Below are positions 31,197 through 39,401 of a DNA stretch of 64,000 nt, piece by piece. The stretch is from Flavobacterium cerinum (lineage in GTDB: Bacteria; Bacteroidota; Bacteroidia; Flavobacteriales; Flavobacteriaceae). Position 1 is the stretch's first letter; every line of letters starts with the position of its first letter. The translations under genes and the position numbers were made by a program. The notes under the pieces are model-generated. The model was not told where the DNA came from, ran no database searches, and saw only the letters and a list, made by a program, of their open reading frames with translations. Location of the stretch: positions 62,001-126,000 of the forward strand of contig NZ_SBII01000005.1 of the NCBI RefSeq assembly GCF_004028155.1. The letters are read 5' to 3'.

Positions 31197-31224
31197 AATT
31201 TACTTGTTATACATTATAAGTCAA
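31197..31224 (-). other. half-degenerate dif-like site (right junction of provirus)
   Basis: On the minus strand the site consists of TTGACTTATAA, TGTATA and ACAAGTAAATT. The XerC arm and central hexamer agree with the left site (TATAATGTATA shared), but the XerD arm is divergent. This asymmetry is what is known for attachment sites of Xer-exploiting phages such as CTX and TLC. Swapping arms between the two junctions rebuilds a complete host dif and a phage site with a poor XerD arm. Confidence 0.65.
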
Positions 31225-31240
31225 AAAATACAAAAGAAAA

Positions 31241-31262
31241 AAGCGGGTGAAAGCCCGCCATA
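31241..31262 (-). terminator. terminator of the second secreted-protein gene
   Basis: GGCGGGC and GCCCGC-type pairing (GCGGG-tgaaag-CCCGC) is followed on the minus strand by a run of T. It resembles the hairpin after the paralogous gene at the left end of the provirus. Confidence 0.6.
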
Positions 31263-31275
31263 TCTTTATTTCTGC

Positions 31276-31689
31276 TTATTTCTTTATAGACCCCGTATAA
31301 ACAAATTTCTCTGCTTGGTATACTGTTACCTGAATAACTCCATCTTTCCCTGTCATCATTGCATAACCAAAAAGCGTATTGTTTGGGAATCTTATATAGT
31401 AAGTTGTTTTTACAAATGTTGGCGCCGGTTTTTTCATCTCGAATCTAAATTCTCCATCGGCCATAATTCGTAAAGTAAATTTATCTGTTTCAGCTGATGT
31501 ATACATTAATTCGCCACCCACATAATGTTCATTTACAGTTTCTGGCAACGCTGGGAAATCTTTAAATGAATTTGATTTTTTTAATATAGAATACAATTCG
31601 AAATTCTTTATTGATAATGGCACTGATTTGTCCTGCGCATTCATCGAAAAAGCAAATGCTATTAAAAAGCAAACAAGAAATTTTTTCAT
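31276..31689 (-). CDS. secreted hypothetical protein, paralogue of the provirus cargo gene
   Basis: 137-aa protein with a Sec signal peptide (FLVCFLIAFAFSMNAQ). Shared features with the protein encoded at 23705-24133 are the signal peptide, SIKNFELYSILKKSNSF versus SLKHHELLIILKKMNTF, and the IRFPN...GY...T.KDG block. It lies just outside the right dif-like junction, in the same orientation and at a similar distance from a dif core as its paralogue. It is either the host gene that the provirus copied or a relic of an earlier insertion. Function unknown. Confidence 0.7.
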   Translation of the reverse strand: MKKFLVCFLIAFAFSMNAQDKSVPLSIKNFELYSILKKSNSFKDFPALPETVNEHYVGGELMYTSAETDKFTLRIMADGEFRFEMKKPAPTFVKTTYYIRFPNNTLFGYAMMTGKDGVIQVTVYQAEKFVYTGSIKK

Positions 31690-31873
31690 TTTTTAGTTTT
31701 AAAGATTATTAGTTTGTAAATATAGAAAGTTTTAATAATTCTTAATATTTTAAAGATATAAAATCAATTTAAAATGTATAATTTGTTTAATAATTTTTCA
31801 TTTAATCTTACAATACTATGTAACTATAAATCTCGTTAGTTATGAAGTTAAAATACTCTTTATAATATACATA

Positions 31874-32452
31874 ATGACAGATAAAATTAAAATTCAATCA
31901 TCTACAATACTTTCTGATAATTGGGGAAAACTCAATAAGGTAAAATATGATTATCAATTAAAAGATGGTTCCTGGCAGACACATGAGCGTGAAGTTTATG
32001 ATCGTGGCAATGGTGCTGTTATACTATTATATAATAAAGTTCAGGATACTGTTATACTTACTAAACAATTTCGTTTACCAACATGGTTTAATGGTAATGC
32101 TGATGGAATGATGATTGAAGCCTGCGCCGGACTTCTGGATGAAAGAGACCCGGAAGATTGCATACGTCGTGAAACGGAAGAAGAAACTGGCTATACGCTT
32201 TCAGATGTTTGTAAAGTCATGGAAGTATATATGTCTCCCGGTTCAGTGACAGAGATACTTTATTTCTTTGTTGCTACCTATTCTTCAGCGATGAAAACAG
32301 GAATCGGAGGCGGTTTGGATAACGAGCAGGAAAACATTGAGGTTTTAGAACTGCCCTTTAATGATGCTATGAAAATGATAACATCGGGAGAAATTAAAGA
32401 TGCTAAAACAATTATGTTATTACAATATGCAAAAATTCATGAACTCCTATAA
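31874..32452 (+). CDS. nudK: NUDIX hydrolase, NudK-like (GDP-mannose/ADP-ribose type)
   Basis: 192-aa NUDIX protein. The NUDIX helix region reads EACAGLLDERDPEDCIRRE followed by TEEETGY, which is close to GDP-mannose pyrophosphatase NudK, including the preceding QFRLPTWFNGN and the following MSPGSVTEILYFF. It should hydrolyse nucleoside diphosphate linked to a sugar or ribose in the cytoplasm. Length is normal. It is the first clear housekeeping-type gene to the right of the provirus and is probably expressed alone. Confidence 0.82.
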   Translation: MTDKIKIQSSTILSDNWGKLNKVKYDYQLKDGSWQTHEREVYDRGNGAVILLYNKVQDTVILTKQFRLPTWFNGNADGMMIEACAGLLDERDPEDCIRRETEEETGYTLSDVCKVMEVYMSPGSVTEILYFFVATYSSAMKTGIGGGLDNEQENIEVLELPFNDAMKMITSGEIKDAKTIMLLQYAKIHELL

Positions 32453-32532
32453 ATACTAAGGGTTTAGTTTAACACTATTTTAAATTTCGTCTCTAGGTAA
32501 TTGTCTATTTTTAAGGTTTAAACCTATTTATC

Positions 32533-34839
32533 ATGGATATTACTTTCAATAACGATCCCAAATTAAATATAGTATTACCTGTATTGTATCTTGCTTGGCA
32601 GGATAATACACTTACAAAGAAAGAATTTGATACTTTAAATGAGTTCATAAATAAGCAGGAATGGATTACCAAAGCCGAAAAGGAATTCCTAAAATCAAAA
32701 ATTAACCTGACCTCCCCTCCTAGTCGTTCTGAATTTTATCATTGGAAGGAAAGGATAGACAGGGCTCTTAATGAGCATAAAAAACCACAGAATCTAACCG
32801 AATTGGGGCTGCTTATTGCAAATGCAGACCGTCCCGCTTTTACTGATGATGATATAAAAAAAATAGCACCATCTTTTGCAGCTATGGAATCTGAGTTGGG
32901 AATTATGAGTCGTGAGGTTATATCTGGTTTTCAATCGCAAAAAAACACGCTAACAGATAAACATAATACCGTAGAAAGCTTTGATGTTAAAAAGCTTACG
33001 TCTTTATTAGACGGTAGTCAGGCAGCCATTATAAATAAAGTTAAAGAACTTATAGCTACACCTGAATTTGCTTTTGAAACCTCTACAGATATTATGGTGT
33101 ATCGAGAGCGTGTTCTCGAATGGAGCAAAATACTAGCGGAACATGGACTTGGTTCTTATGCTTATCCTAAAGAACACGGTGGTAAAGACGATATCGAAGG
33201 TTATTTTTCTATCATGGAAACCCTTAGTTATCACGATCTGAGCCTTGTTATAAAGTTTGGTGTACAATTTGGCCTTTGGGGAATGAGTATTTTATCATTG
33301 GGTACTGAAAAGCACTACGCTAAATATTTAAAATCTGTTGGTACACTGGAACTTCCAGGGGGTTTTGCGATGACCGAAACCCATCATGGTTCTAATGTAA
33401 AAGGTGTACAGACAACAGCTACTTACAATCATAAAGACAGAACCTTTACAATACATACCCCTGAAAAGTATGCCAGGAAAGAATATATAGGTAATGCAGC
33501 AAACCATGGAGAAATGGTAACTGTTTTTGCTAAACTTGTTATTGATGAGAAAGATTATGGCGTTAATGCTTTTATTGTCCCGATCCGGAGTAAAGACAAA
33601 AATGTATTAGAAGGTGTAACTATTGAAGATTGCGGTCATAAAATGGGACTGAATGGTGTTGATAACGGAATAATCACTTTTGATAAAGTAGTTATCCCTT
33701 ATGAGAACATGCTGGATCGTTTTGCTCAGGTAAACGAAAAAGGTGAGTTTGAAAGTCCGATACCAAGTGATAACCGTCGTTTTTTTACGATGCTTGGTAC
33801 ATTAGTCGGCGGACGCATTGGTATACCAAGATCGGCATTGGCGGCAGCTAAAACCGGAATTACAATTGCTATAAAATATGGTAATAAACGCAGGCAGTTT
33901 GGCCCCGAGGGTGGATCAGAAGTTCCTATATTGAATTACAGGATGCACCAGCAGCGATTAATGCCTTATCTGGCAAATGCTTATGCCATACATTTTGGTT
34001 TACAGTACCTTACTAAGCGTTTTATTAATCGCACCGAAAATGAGATGCAGGAAATCGAAGCACTTGCAGCCGGAATGAAATCCTATTCTTCGTGGAATAC
34101 CCGTAATACGCTTCAGGAATGCCGTGAAGCTTGTGGTGGTAAGGGTTATCTATCTGAAAATCGAATTGACGACCTTAAAAATGACACCGAAATATATACT
34201 ACTTTTGAAGGCGATAATACAGTATTGATGCAGCTGACAGCCAAAAATCGTTTGGGTGAATTCCGTAAACAGTTTGGTGAGATGAATGTATCTTCTATAT
34301 TCAGTTATGTACTGGATCAGGCAAAGACAAGCATTACAGAAAAAAATCCATTTGCTACCCGTAATACGGATGAACAGCATTTAAAAGACAGAAGTTTCCA
34401 TCTTAATGCTTTCTTATACAGAGAAAAAGAAATTGTGAGTTCCGGGGCGCGACGTTTTAAAAAGCTGGTTGATGATGGACTTGATGCTTTTGATGCTGCA
34501 AATGTTATGCATCCACATATGCTTCAAATTGCCGATGCTTATCTGGATCGCGTATTCTTGGAACAGTTTCAAAATCAGCTTGATTTAGTAAATGATACAG
34601 GTGTGAAAGAAGTTTTAATAAGACTATATAACCTATTTGCCCTTAACAAAATAGAGCAGCATAAAGCATGGTATCTGGAACAAGGCTATATGGAAGGAGT
34701 AAAAACCAAAGCTGTAAGGAAATTAGTGAGCCAGTTGTGTTGGGAGATCAGACAGGATGCTGTTCCTCTAGTAGATGCATTCAATATTCCTGAAAACTGT
34801 CTTGGCGCTATAGTGACCAATAAAGCTGCGGAAGCTTAA
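32533..34839 (+). CDS. acyl-CoA dehydrogenase/oxidase family protein
   Basis: 768-aa flavoenzyme. An N-terminal helical extension of about 165 residues precedes the acyl-CoA dehydrogenase core (GGFAMTETHHGSN, GHKMGLNGVDNG, YGNKRRQFGP). The motif YTTFEGDNTVLMQL near residue 560 carries the glutamate typical of acyl-CoA oxidases. A C-terminal helical domain follows. It would oxidise acyl-CoA at the alpha-beta position for fatty-acid breakdown. Length and FEGDN suggest the oxidase group, but oxidase or dehydrogenase activity cannot be told by eye. The VOC protein gene follows 37 bases later. Confidence 0.83.
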   Translation: MDITFNNDPKLNIVLPVLYLAWQDNTLTKKEFDTLNEFINKQEWITKAEKEFLKSKINLTSPPSRSEFYHWKERIDRALNEHKKPQNLTELGLLIANADRPAFTDDDIKKIAPSFAAMESELGIMSREVISGFQSQKNTLTDKHNTVESFDVKKLTSLLDGSQAAIINKVKELIATPEFAFETSTDIMVYRERVLEWSKILAEHGLGSYAYPKEHGGKDDIEGYFSIMETLSYHDLSLVIKFGVQFGLWGMSILSLGTEKHYAKYLKSVGTLELPGGFAMTETHHGSNVKGVQTTATYNHKDRTFTIHTPEKYARKEYIGNAANHGEMVTVFAKLVIDEKDYGVNAFIVPIRSKDKNVLEGVTIEDCGHKMGLNGVDNGIITFDKVVIPYENMLDRFAQVNEKGEFESPIPSDNRRFFTMLGTLVGGRIGIPRSALAAAKTGITIAIKYGNKRRQFGPEGGSEVPILNYRMHQQRLMPYLANAYAIHFGLQYLTKRFINRTENEMQEIEALAAGMKSYSSWNTRNTLQECREACGGKGYLSENRIDDLKNDTEIYTTFEGDNTVLMQLTAKNRLGEFRKQFGEMNVSSIFSYVLDQAKTSITEKNPFATRNTDEQHLKDRSFHLNAFLYREKEIVSSGARRFKKLVDDGLDAFDAANVMHPHMLQIADAYLDRVFLEQFQNQLDLVNDTGVKEVLIRLYNLFALNKIEQHKAWYLEQGYMEGVKTKAVRKLVSQLCWEIRQDAVPLVDAFNIPENCLGAIVTNKAAEA

Positions 34840-34876
34840 AAGATTAAATACATTAAACACACTTTATAAATAAATT

Positions 34877-35269
34877 ATGGTACGATTTGGATATACGATC
34901 CTATATGTTTCAGATGTAGAAAAGTCAATAGAATTTTATGAAAAGGCCTTTAGTTTCGAGCGAAAATTTATTTCTCCCGAAAATGACTATGGTGAGATCA
35001 TATCGGGAGAAACAACTATTTCGTTTGCTTCCAAGGAACTGGCAAGAACAAATCTTAAAGAGGGTTTTATAGAAAGCAGGCTAACCGAAAAACCATTTGC
35101 AATAGAACTGGGTTTTATAACTGATAACGTAGAACAAACTGCCAAACAAGCAGAAAACTCAGGAGCTACAATTATAGAATCTCCAAAACAAAAGCCTTGG
35201 GGACAAACTGTAGCTTACATTAGAGATATTGACGGATTTCTAATTGAACTTTGTACGGCAATAAACTAA
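34877..35269 (+). CDS. VOC-family (glyoxalase-like) protein
   Basis: 130-aa protein with two beta-alpha-beta-beta-beta units of the vicinal oxygen chelate fold (ILYVSDVEKSIEFYEKAFSF, YIRDIDGFLIELC). The terminal glutamate in ELC fits the metal site. Family roles range from glyoxalase to dioxygenase and antibiotic binding, so no substrate is assigned. It may be co-transcribed with the upstream acyl-CoA oxidase-like gene. Confidence 0.75.
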   Translation: MVRFGYTILYVSDVEKSIEFYEKAFSFERKFISPENDYGEIISGETTISFASKELARTNLKEGFIESRLTEKPFAIELGFITDNVEQTAKQAENSGATIIESPKQKPWGQTVAYIRDIDGFLIELCTAIN

Positions 35270-35288
35270 AGTAATCGAACCTCCGAAG

Positions 35289-35795
35289 CTATATTATTTG
35301 TTTTGCAGGTTTGCTTATACAGGCTATTATTACAAGCAATAAAACCATAATTGAAGCAATTGTTCTGATGGTATGAAATCTATTCCAGAGTATTTCAAAC
35401 TGCTTCCTTGCATTGGCGATTTCCTGAATGGTTGCTGATTGTAAACTGAATTTATCCAACGCTTCATTTAAAGGTACATTGCCAAACATAGTTATTCCAA
35501 AAGCACCAACAAAGTATAGTACAGTTGCAGCTAATAGTAGCCAAAAAGTATTCATTGTTCCATCTTTATATTGAAGGAAGGTACTAATGGGCAGCATTAT
35601 TAGTGTTCCTATAAAGCTCAAAAAAAAAGCAGGATTTTGTATCTCTCTGTTTATGATCTGCATAGCAGCGATGTATTGATTATCAGGTAATTTTGACAAC
35701 CCGATATTTACAGAACAGCTATAAGCATACAACAAACCTGCAATGAGTGCTGTTAATATAGCTGTAATACCCAAAATTATGTTTTGTGCTGTCAT
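35289..35795 (-). CDS. DUF1772 (anthrone oxygenase-like) membrane protein
   Basis: 168-aa protein with four predicted membrane helices. Family marks are AGLLYAYSCSVNIGL near the N-terminus and the late FEILWNRFHTIRTIAS. DUF1772 includes anthrone oxygenase-like proteins, but the bacterial members are uncharacterised. It is the last gene of a minus-strand set with an NmrA-like protein and an MFS exporter, controlled presumably by the divergent HxlR regulator. Confidence 0.75.
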   Translation of the reverse strand: MTAQNIILGITAILTALIAGLLYAYSCSVNIGLSKLPDNQYIAAMQIINREIQNPAFFLSFIGTLIMLPISTFLQYKDGTMNTFWLLLAATVLYFVGAFGITMFGNVPLNEALDKFSLQSATIQEIANARKQFEILWNRFHTIRTIASIMVLLLVIIACISKPAKQII

Positions 35796-35849
35796 TTTTT
35801 ACTAATTTTATAATAAAGATATTTATTTTAAAAATTGATGATCAATATT

Positions 35850-36698
35850 TTAAACTGAGATTGTATTCCACACACCTGATTCTGTTGCTCTTTTAGCATA
35901 TTCAGAAAAATCTCTTGGTTTTCTAGCCAATGCACGCTCTACCCCATCGGTAATGCTTTCATTCCTACCATCCAGTACTTCTGTAAACAGATAAGTGATT
36001 AAATTTATAATAACATTTGGTACATTATATTCTGCCAGGGTCGCTTTGTAGTGATCAATAGATATTTCTTCATAATGAATGGTTTTACCTGAAGCAGCAG
36101 CGATCTCTATTACAGCTTCTTTAAAAGTAAGCAATCTTGGGCCGGTAACCTCATAGATATGGCCATTGTGTTTATCATCTGTTAAAGCTGCACTAACTAC
36201 ATCGGCTATATCATCAGTATCAATAAATGGTTCACGCACATTTCCTGCGGGTAATGCTACATAGCCAGCTATAATTGGTTCCAGAAAATTACCTTCGCTA
36301 AAGTTTTGACAAAACCAGCTTGCTCTTACAATAGTCCAGTCTGCTCCTGAACGTATTACTGCTTGTTCGCATTCCTGAGCCTCAGGCTCTCCCCTACCTG
36401 ACAATAGCACCAGTTTTTTTACTCCTGATGCTACAGCTATTTTAGAGAAAGATGCTATTGTTTCAACACTGCCCGGTAATGCCAGATCGGGTTGAAAAGT
36501 AATATAAACGGTATCAACATCTTTTAAGACTGGTTTCCATGTCGATACATCTTCCCAATCAAAAGATATTTCGGCAGATCGTGAGCCAATCCTGACCTTA
36601 TATTTTTTTTCGAGTAATTGCTTTACAACCCTGCTGCCTGTTTTTCCGTTGCTTCCCAGTACTAAAAATGTTTTTTCTGTGTTTTGTTTTGCGCTCAT
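35850..36698 (-). CDS. NmrA-like NAD(P)-binding protein
   Basis: 282-aa atypical short-chain dehydrogenase with the Rossmann motif LGSNGKTGSRVVKQLL at the N-terminus, and VRASWFCQNFSEGNF and the C-terminal region typical of NmrA/ergot-alkaloid-biosynthesis-like proteins. It probably binds NAD(P) and acts as a redox enzyme or sensor. It lies between the MFS exporter and DUF1772 genes in an HxlR-linked group, an arrangement seen for redox- or quinone-responsive loci. Confidence 0.8.
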   Translation of the reverse strand: MSAKQNTEKTFLVLGSNGKTGSRVVKQLLEKKYKVRIGSRSAEISFDWEDVSTWKPVLKDVDTVYITFQPDLALPGSVETIASFSKIAVASGVKKLVLLSGRGEPEAQECEQAVIRSGADWTIVRASWFCQNFSEGNFLEPIIAGYVALPAGNVREPFIDTDDIADVVSAALTDDKHNGHIYEVTGPRLLTFKEAVIEIAAASGKTIHYEEISIDHYKATLAEYNVPNVIINLITYLFTEVLDGRNESITDGVERALARKPRDFSEYAKRATESGVWNTISV

Positions 36699-36773
36699 AA
36701 TAGATTTTATTTTTAAGCAAATCTATAGCAGCCTAAAACCATAAAATAGAATAAAACCGACAGGTTAATTATG

Positions 36774-38189
36774 TTAAGAAAGTTTTACAGGTTTATTGTT
36801 ATTTGAAAGTAACAAGAGAAAAACAGCAACAATTATTAGTAATACAATATTGCCGAAAGTTGCTGTTTTATAGGCAGTCAAATAGGCTTCCTGATTTATA
36901 GAAGGTTTCTCTAAGATGTTGAAAAATAAACCTCCAATAGTACTAATACCCAAAGCAATTGCAGTTTGTTGAAATGTTGAGTAGGTTCCCGATGCCATGC
37001 CTGAAAGCGAGGATGGTAAACTCCTAAGTGATACAGTTAATAGTGATGGCAATACAGATCCACAGCCAATACCGTAAATGAAGAAGACCGCAGCAATGTT
37101 AATGGTATTCATTTCTATTCCGTCTAAAATTATTATATGGAATGCTAAAGATATAATCATGATAATGACTCCAAAAATGAGAACAAATTTTCCATATATC
37201 GGAATTAATTTTATAGAAATCAGAGAAGCAATAACATAGCCAACACCCTGAAACATAAAATACAGACCTGTATCAAGAGAACTGATTCCGAATCCGGTTT
37301 GCAGCAGTACTACATTGATAAGAAAATAAGTGTCCTGAACCATAAAATAAAAAACGGAAGCACAAAGTCCGATGTTAAAACTTTTGTAAGTAAACACACG
37401 TGTGTCTATGAGATTAGACATTCCTTTTTGTTGTCGGGTTTTCTGCTGCAAAAAAAATATAACAGCTGTAATAACAGATAAACCAAAAATGAACAATATC
37501 CATACTGGCCAGCCAAGCTCTCTTCCTTGAATCATTGGATAGATAAAAAAGATAAGCGTAACTATTAAAAGGAATGCACCAACCCAATCAAATTTTTTCG
37601 TTCTAACTATTGTAGTATTCTCTAAATATTTAACCGCTAAATAAACGGTAACAATTCCAATAGGTACATTTATCAGGAATATTAGACGCCATCCTTCAAT
37701 AAAACTATGAACTTGTGGCAGCATGCCCCCTAAGAACTGACCTAATACTGAAGCTGCTCCAGCAATACTCCCATATATACCTAATGCTTTTGTTCTTGAT
37801 CTTTGGTCTTCAAAAAGAACCTGGATATATGCTATTCCCTGTGGCACCATAAATGCTGCACTTATGCCCTGCAGTGTTCTTCCTATGTTTAACTGAACAG
37901 CATCATGAGATAATCCGCAAAGACAGGAAGCAAGGGTAAAGGCTGCCATACCTATTATAAATACAGGTTTTTTTCCAAAATAGTCACCTACTCTTCCTCC
38001 AGTAATTAAAAAGGCAGCATATCCCAGGACATATAGGACTATGACCCATTGTATATCGGTATCTGTTCCGTTTATGCCTTTTTTAATAGAAGGAATGGCA
38101 CCATTTACTACAAAAATATCAAGTACAGATAAAAAGACAGAAGTTGAAACTAATAACAGCAGTGACCATCTAGAGATATTTCTAGCCAT
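36774..38189 (-). CDS. MFS drug/proton antiporter (DHA2, EmrB/QacA type)
   Basis: 471-aa major facilitator with about 14 membrane helices. Diagnostic parts are the first-helix motif D-x-FVVNGAIPSI, the loop motif GGRVGDYFGKKPVF after helix 2, and GSIAGAASVLGQFLGG in helix 5. It likely exports toxic compounds using the proton gradient. It is divergent from the HxlR-type regulator with an 83-bp gap containing an inverted repeat, so that regulator probably controls it. Confidence 0.85.
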   Translation of the reverse strand: MARNISRWSLLLLVSTSVFLSVLDIFVVNGAIPSIKKGINGTDTDIQWVIVLYVLGYAAFLITGGRVGDYFGKKPVFIIGMAAFTLASCLCGLSHDAVQLNIGRTLQGISAAFMVPQGIAYIQVLFEDQRSRTKALGIYGSIAGAASVLGQFLGGMLPQVHSFIEGWRLIFLINVPIGIVTVYLAVKYLENTTIVRTKKFDWVGAFLLIVTLIFFIYPMIQGRELGWPVWILFIFGLSVITAVIFFLQQKTRQQKGMSNLIDTRVFTYKSFNIGLCASVFYFMVQDTYFLINVVLLQTGFGISSLDTGLYFMFQGVGYVIASLISIKLIPIYGKFVLIFGVIIMIISLAFHIIILDGIEMNTINIAAVFFIYGIGCGSVLPSLLTVSLRSLPSSLSGMASGTYSTFQQTAIALGISTIGGLFFNILEKPSINQEAYLTAYKTATFGNIVLLIIVAVFLLLLSNNNKPVKLS

Positions 38190-38218
38190 AAGGCAATTTT
38201 TTTATACATTTATTGTTC

Positions 38219-38255
38219 AAAACTACGGCATGTAAAAAGTGCTCGCAAGTAGTTT
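38219..38255. promoter_or_regulatory. inverted repeat between MFS gene and HxlR regulator
   Basis: AAACTAC and GTAGTTT form a 7-bp inverted repeat 22 bases apart in the short divergent promoter region. It is a candidate binding site for the HxlR-type regulator. Confidence 0.3.
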
Positions 38256-38272
38256 CTAAAACAGTACTAAGT

Positions 38273-38650
38273 ATGGAAAACAATACTAATAGTGATTATC
38301 AGTCAATTGCTAATGAAGAAATTTTGGAGATTTATGAAAATAATTTTCCATTAAAGAATGTGTTTAAAATTATTAGTGGAAAATGGAAAACGCCGTTGAT
38401 ATACGCTATTAGCCATGAGTGCCCTAAACGGTTTGGAGAATTAAAGCGGAAAATGGAAGATGTTACTCAAACGACACTAACTATACAATTAAGAGAGCTT
38501 GAGCGTGACGGAATTATAAGCAGGGAGGTTTTTGCAGAATCACCTCCCAGAGTAGAATATAAATTGACCGAACAAGGAATTAAACTCCTACCTGTACTCA
38601 AAATGCTGAATAATTGGTGGGATGAATACAATGAAAGTAAAAAAGGCTAA
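38273..38650 (+). CDS. HxlR-family transcriptional regulator
   Basis: 125-aa winged-helix protein of the HxlR group: ISGKWKTPLIYAI, RFGELKRKM, TLTIQLRELERDGI and the wing PPRVEYKLTEQG. The family usually has a redox-active cysteine shortly before the GKW motif, but none is present here. ATG 38273 is chosen over a TTG 60 bases upstream because HxlR proteins of this length start about there. It is likely the regulator of the divergent MFS, NmrA-like and DUF1772 genes. Confidence 0.85.
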   Translation: MENNTNSDYQSIANEEILEIYENNFPLKNVFKIISGKWKTPLIYAISHECPKRFGELKRKMEDVTQTTLTIQLRELERDGIISREVFAESPPRVEYKLTEQGIKLLPVLKMLNNWWDEYNESKKG

Positions 38651-38671
38651 TGATCACTCCTTAGCCTTTTC
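38639..38671. terminator. bidirectional terminator between convergent genes
   Basis: AAAAGGCTAA and TTAGCCTTTT pair across a 10-base loop. The stop codon of the HxlR gene is inside the stem, and the lipoprotein gene ends just beyond, so it should serve both. Confidence 0.75.
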
Positions 38672-38676
38672 GTTTC

Positions 38677-39399
38677 TTATTCCTGTCGGTATGATTTTAG
38701 CGAGCCATCATCATTAAACTGTATTGAATAACGCTCACGACTGCCATTAATGCCTGATGGAAGCCAACGAATCTGATTGTCCCATATAGATATGTAAGTG
38801 TTTGTAGAAGGCTTAGCCCCTTCAACCTCCTTTACTTTTTGATTATAAGTTTCTGTTACTTTTGCTACGTTGATGAAATTGATCCTATTAAGAGAAACCA
38901 GTTTACTTTGCACATTATCCCTAAGTGATAAAGTTACAGGTTCAGGTTTAGACCAATTTCCATTATTGTATATGTATTTATCTACATAGTTAGGGTTTTC
39001 CGGATGCTGAAGCATAGTATGAATACTGCCATCATTATAAAAATGGATAGTAGAATAGATGAAAATTTCCTTGCCTGCATATTGCGATAGTTTTTTTAAA
39101 GCATCTTCGGCATTTGTTAAGGCCTTGAGATTAGTTAAAAAATCTTTTTTATTGGTTTTGACAGGCTCAGTATTTGTTGTTTGAGTATGGGTTATAGTAG
39201 GAATTTTAATTTCAATACTAGTAAAGGTAGTATGGCTCTCGCTTATCGTGTCGGATTTAGTGACAGTAATATTCGGCTTTTCGGTTTGCTTATTAACTAA
39301 CGTGTCATTAGGCTCAAACGTTTCGTGGATACTTTTAGAAATTTGTTCACAACCTAATAAATAAGGACAGCAGATTGCTATAATGATTAATTTCTTCAT
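38677..39399 (-). CDS. putative lipoprotein (240 aa)
   Basis: Signal peptide with lipobox (LLGC at residues about 14-17), followed by a Thr/Glu/Lys-rich, probably disordered segment to about residue 90. A C-terminal domain with FIYSTIHFYNDGSIHTML and a repeated motif NDGS..S/T follows. It is expected at the outer or inner membrane. It starts 2 bases after the stop of the DUF3592-like gene, so the two likely function together. Function unknown. Confidence 0.65.
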   Translation of the reverse strand: MKKLIIIAICCPYLLGCEQISKSIHETFEPNDTLVNKQTEKPNITVTKSDTISESHTTFTSIEIKIPTITHTQTTNTEPVKTNKKDFLTNLKALTNAEDALKKLSQYAGKEIFIYSTIHFYNDGSIHTMLQHPENPNYVDKYIYNNGNWSKPEPVTLSLRDNVQSKLVSLNRINFINVAKVTETYNQKVKEVEGAKPSTNTYISIWDNQIRWLPSGINGSRERYSIQFNDDGSLKSYRQE

Positions 39400-39401
39400 A
39401 T

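Larger units (their letters stand above)
23555..31213 (-). mobile_element. FLiP-like tailless provirus candidate integrated at dif
   Basis: A block of about 7.65 kb between two dif-like cores, with all identified genes on the minus strand. Upstream (early) genes are three small proteins, a Rep_trans-type replication initiator, a 77-aa protein and a 52-aa HTH protein. After a 10-bp tandem repeat array come a 280-aa capsid candidate, several small, partly membrane-spanning proteins and a virion lysozyme-like protein. No integrase, tail, portal, terminase or Zot-like ATPase is present. Size, gene order, Rep, lysozyme and membrane peptides fit an ssDNA membrane-containing icosahedral phage like Flavobacterium phage FLiP. 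Inovirus and microvirus assignments fit less well. Completeness is unknown. Confidence 0.7.

Noticed and set aside
23555..31213. Filamentous phage (inovirus) interpretation
   Set aside because: Xer-dependent dif integration and a Rep of this type would fit, but there is no Zot/pI ATPase and no coat-adhesin arrangement. The lysozyme-like protein and 280-aa soluble late protein argue for an icosahedral virion.
23555..31213. Microvirus provirus interpretation
   Set aside because: A microvirus needs a capsid protein of about 500 residues and a pilot protein. Neither is present, and the membrane proteins do not fit.
31855..31882. A third dif-like sequence with the same TATACA core just before the NUDIX gene
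   Set aside because: The arms match poorly and the site overlaps the start codon. A 9-base AT-rich core of this kind is expected a few times by chance in the window, so it is not called as an attachment site.
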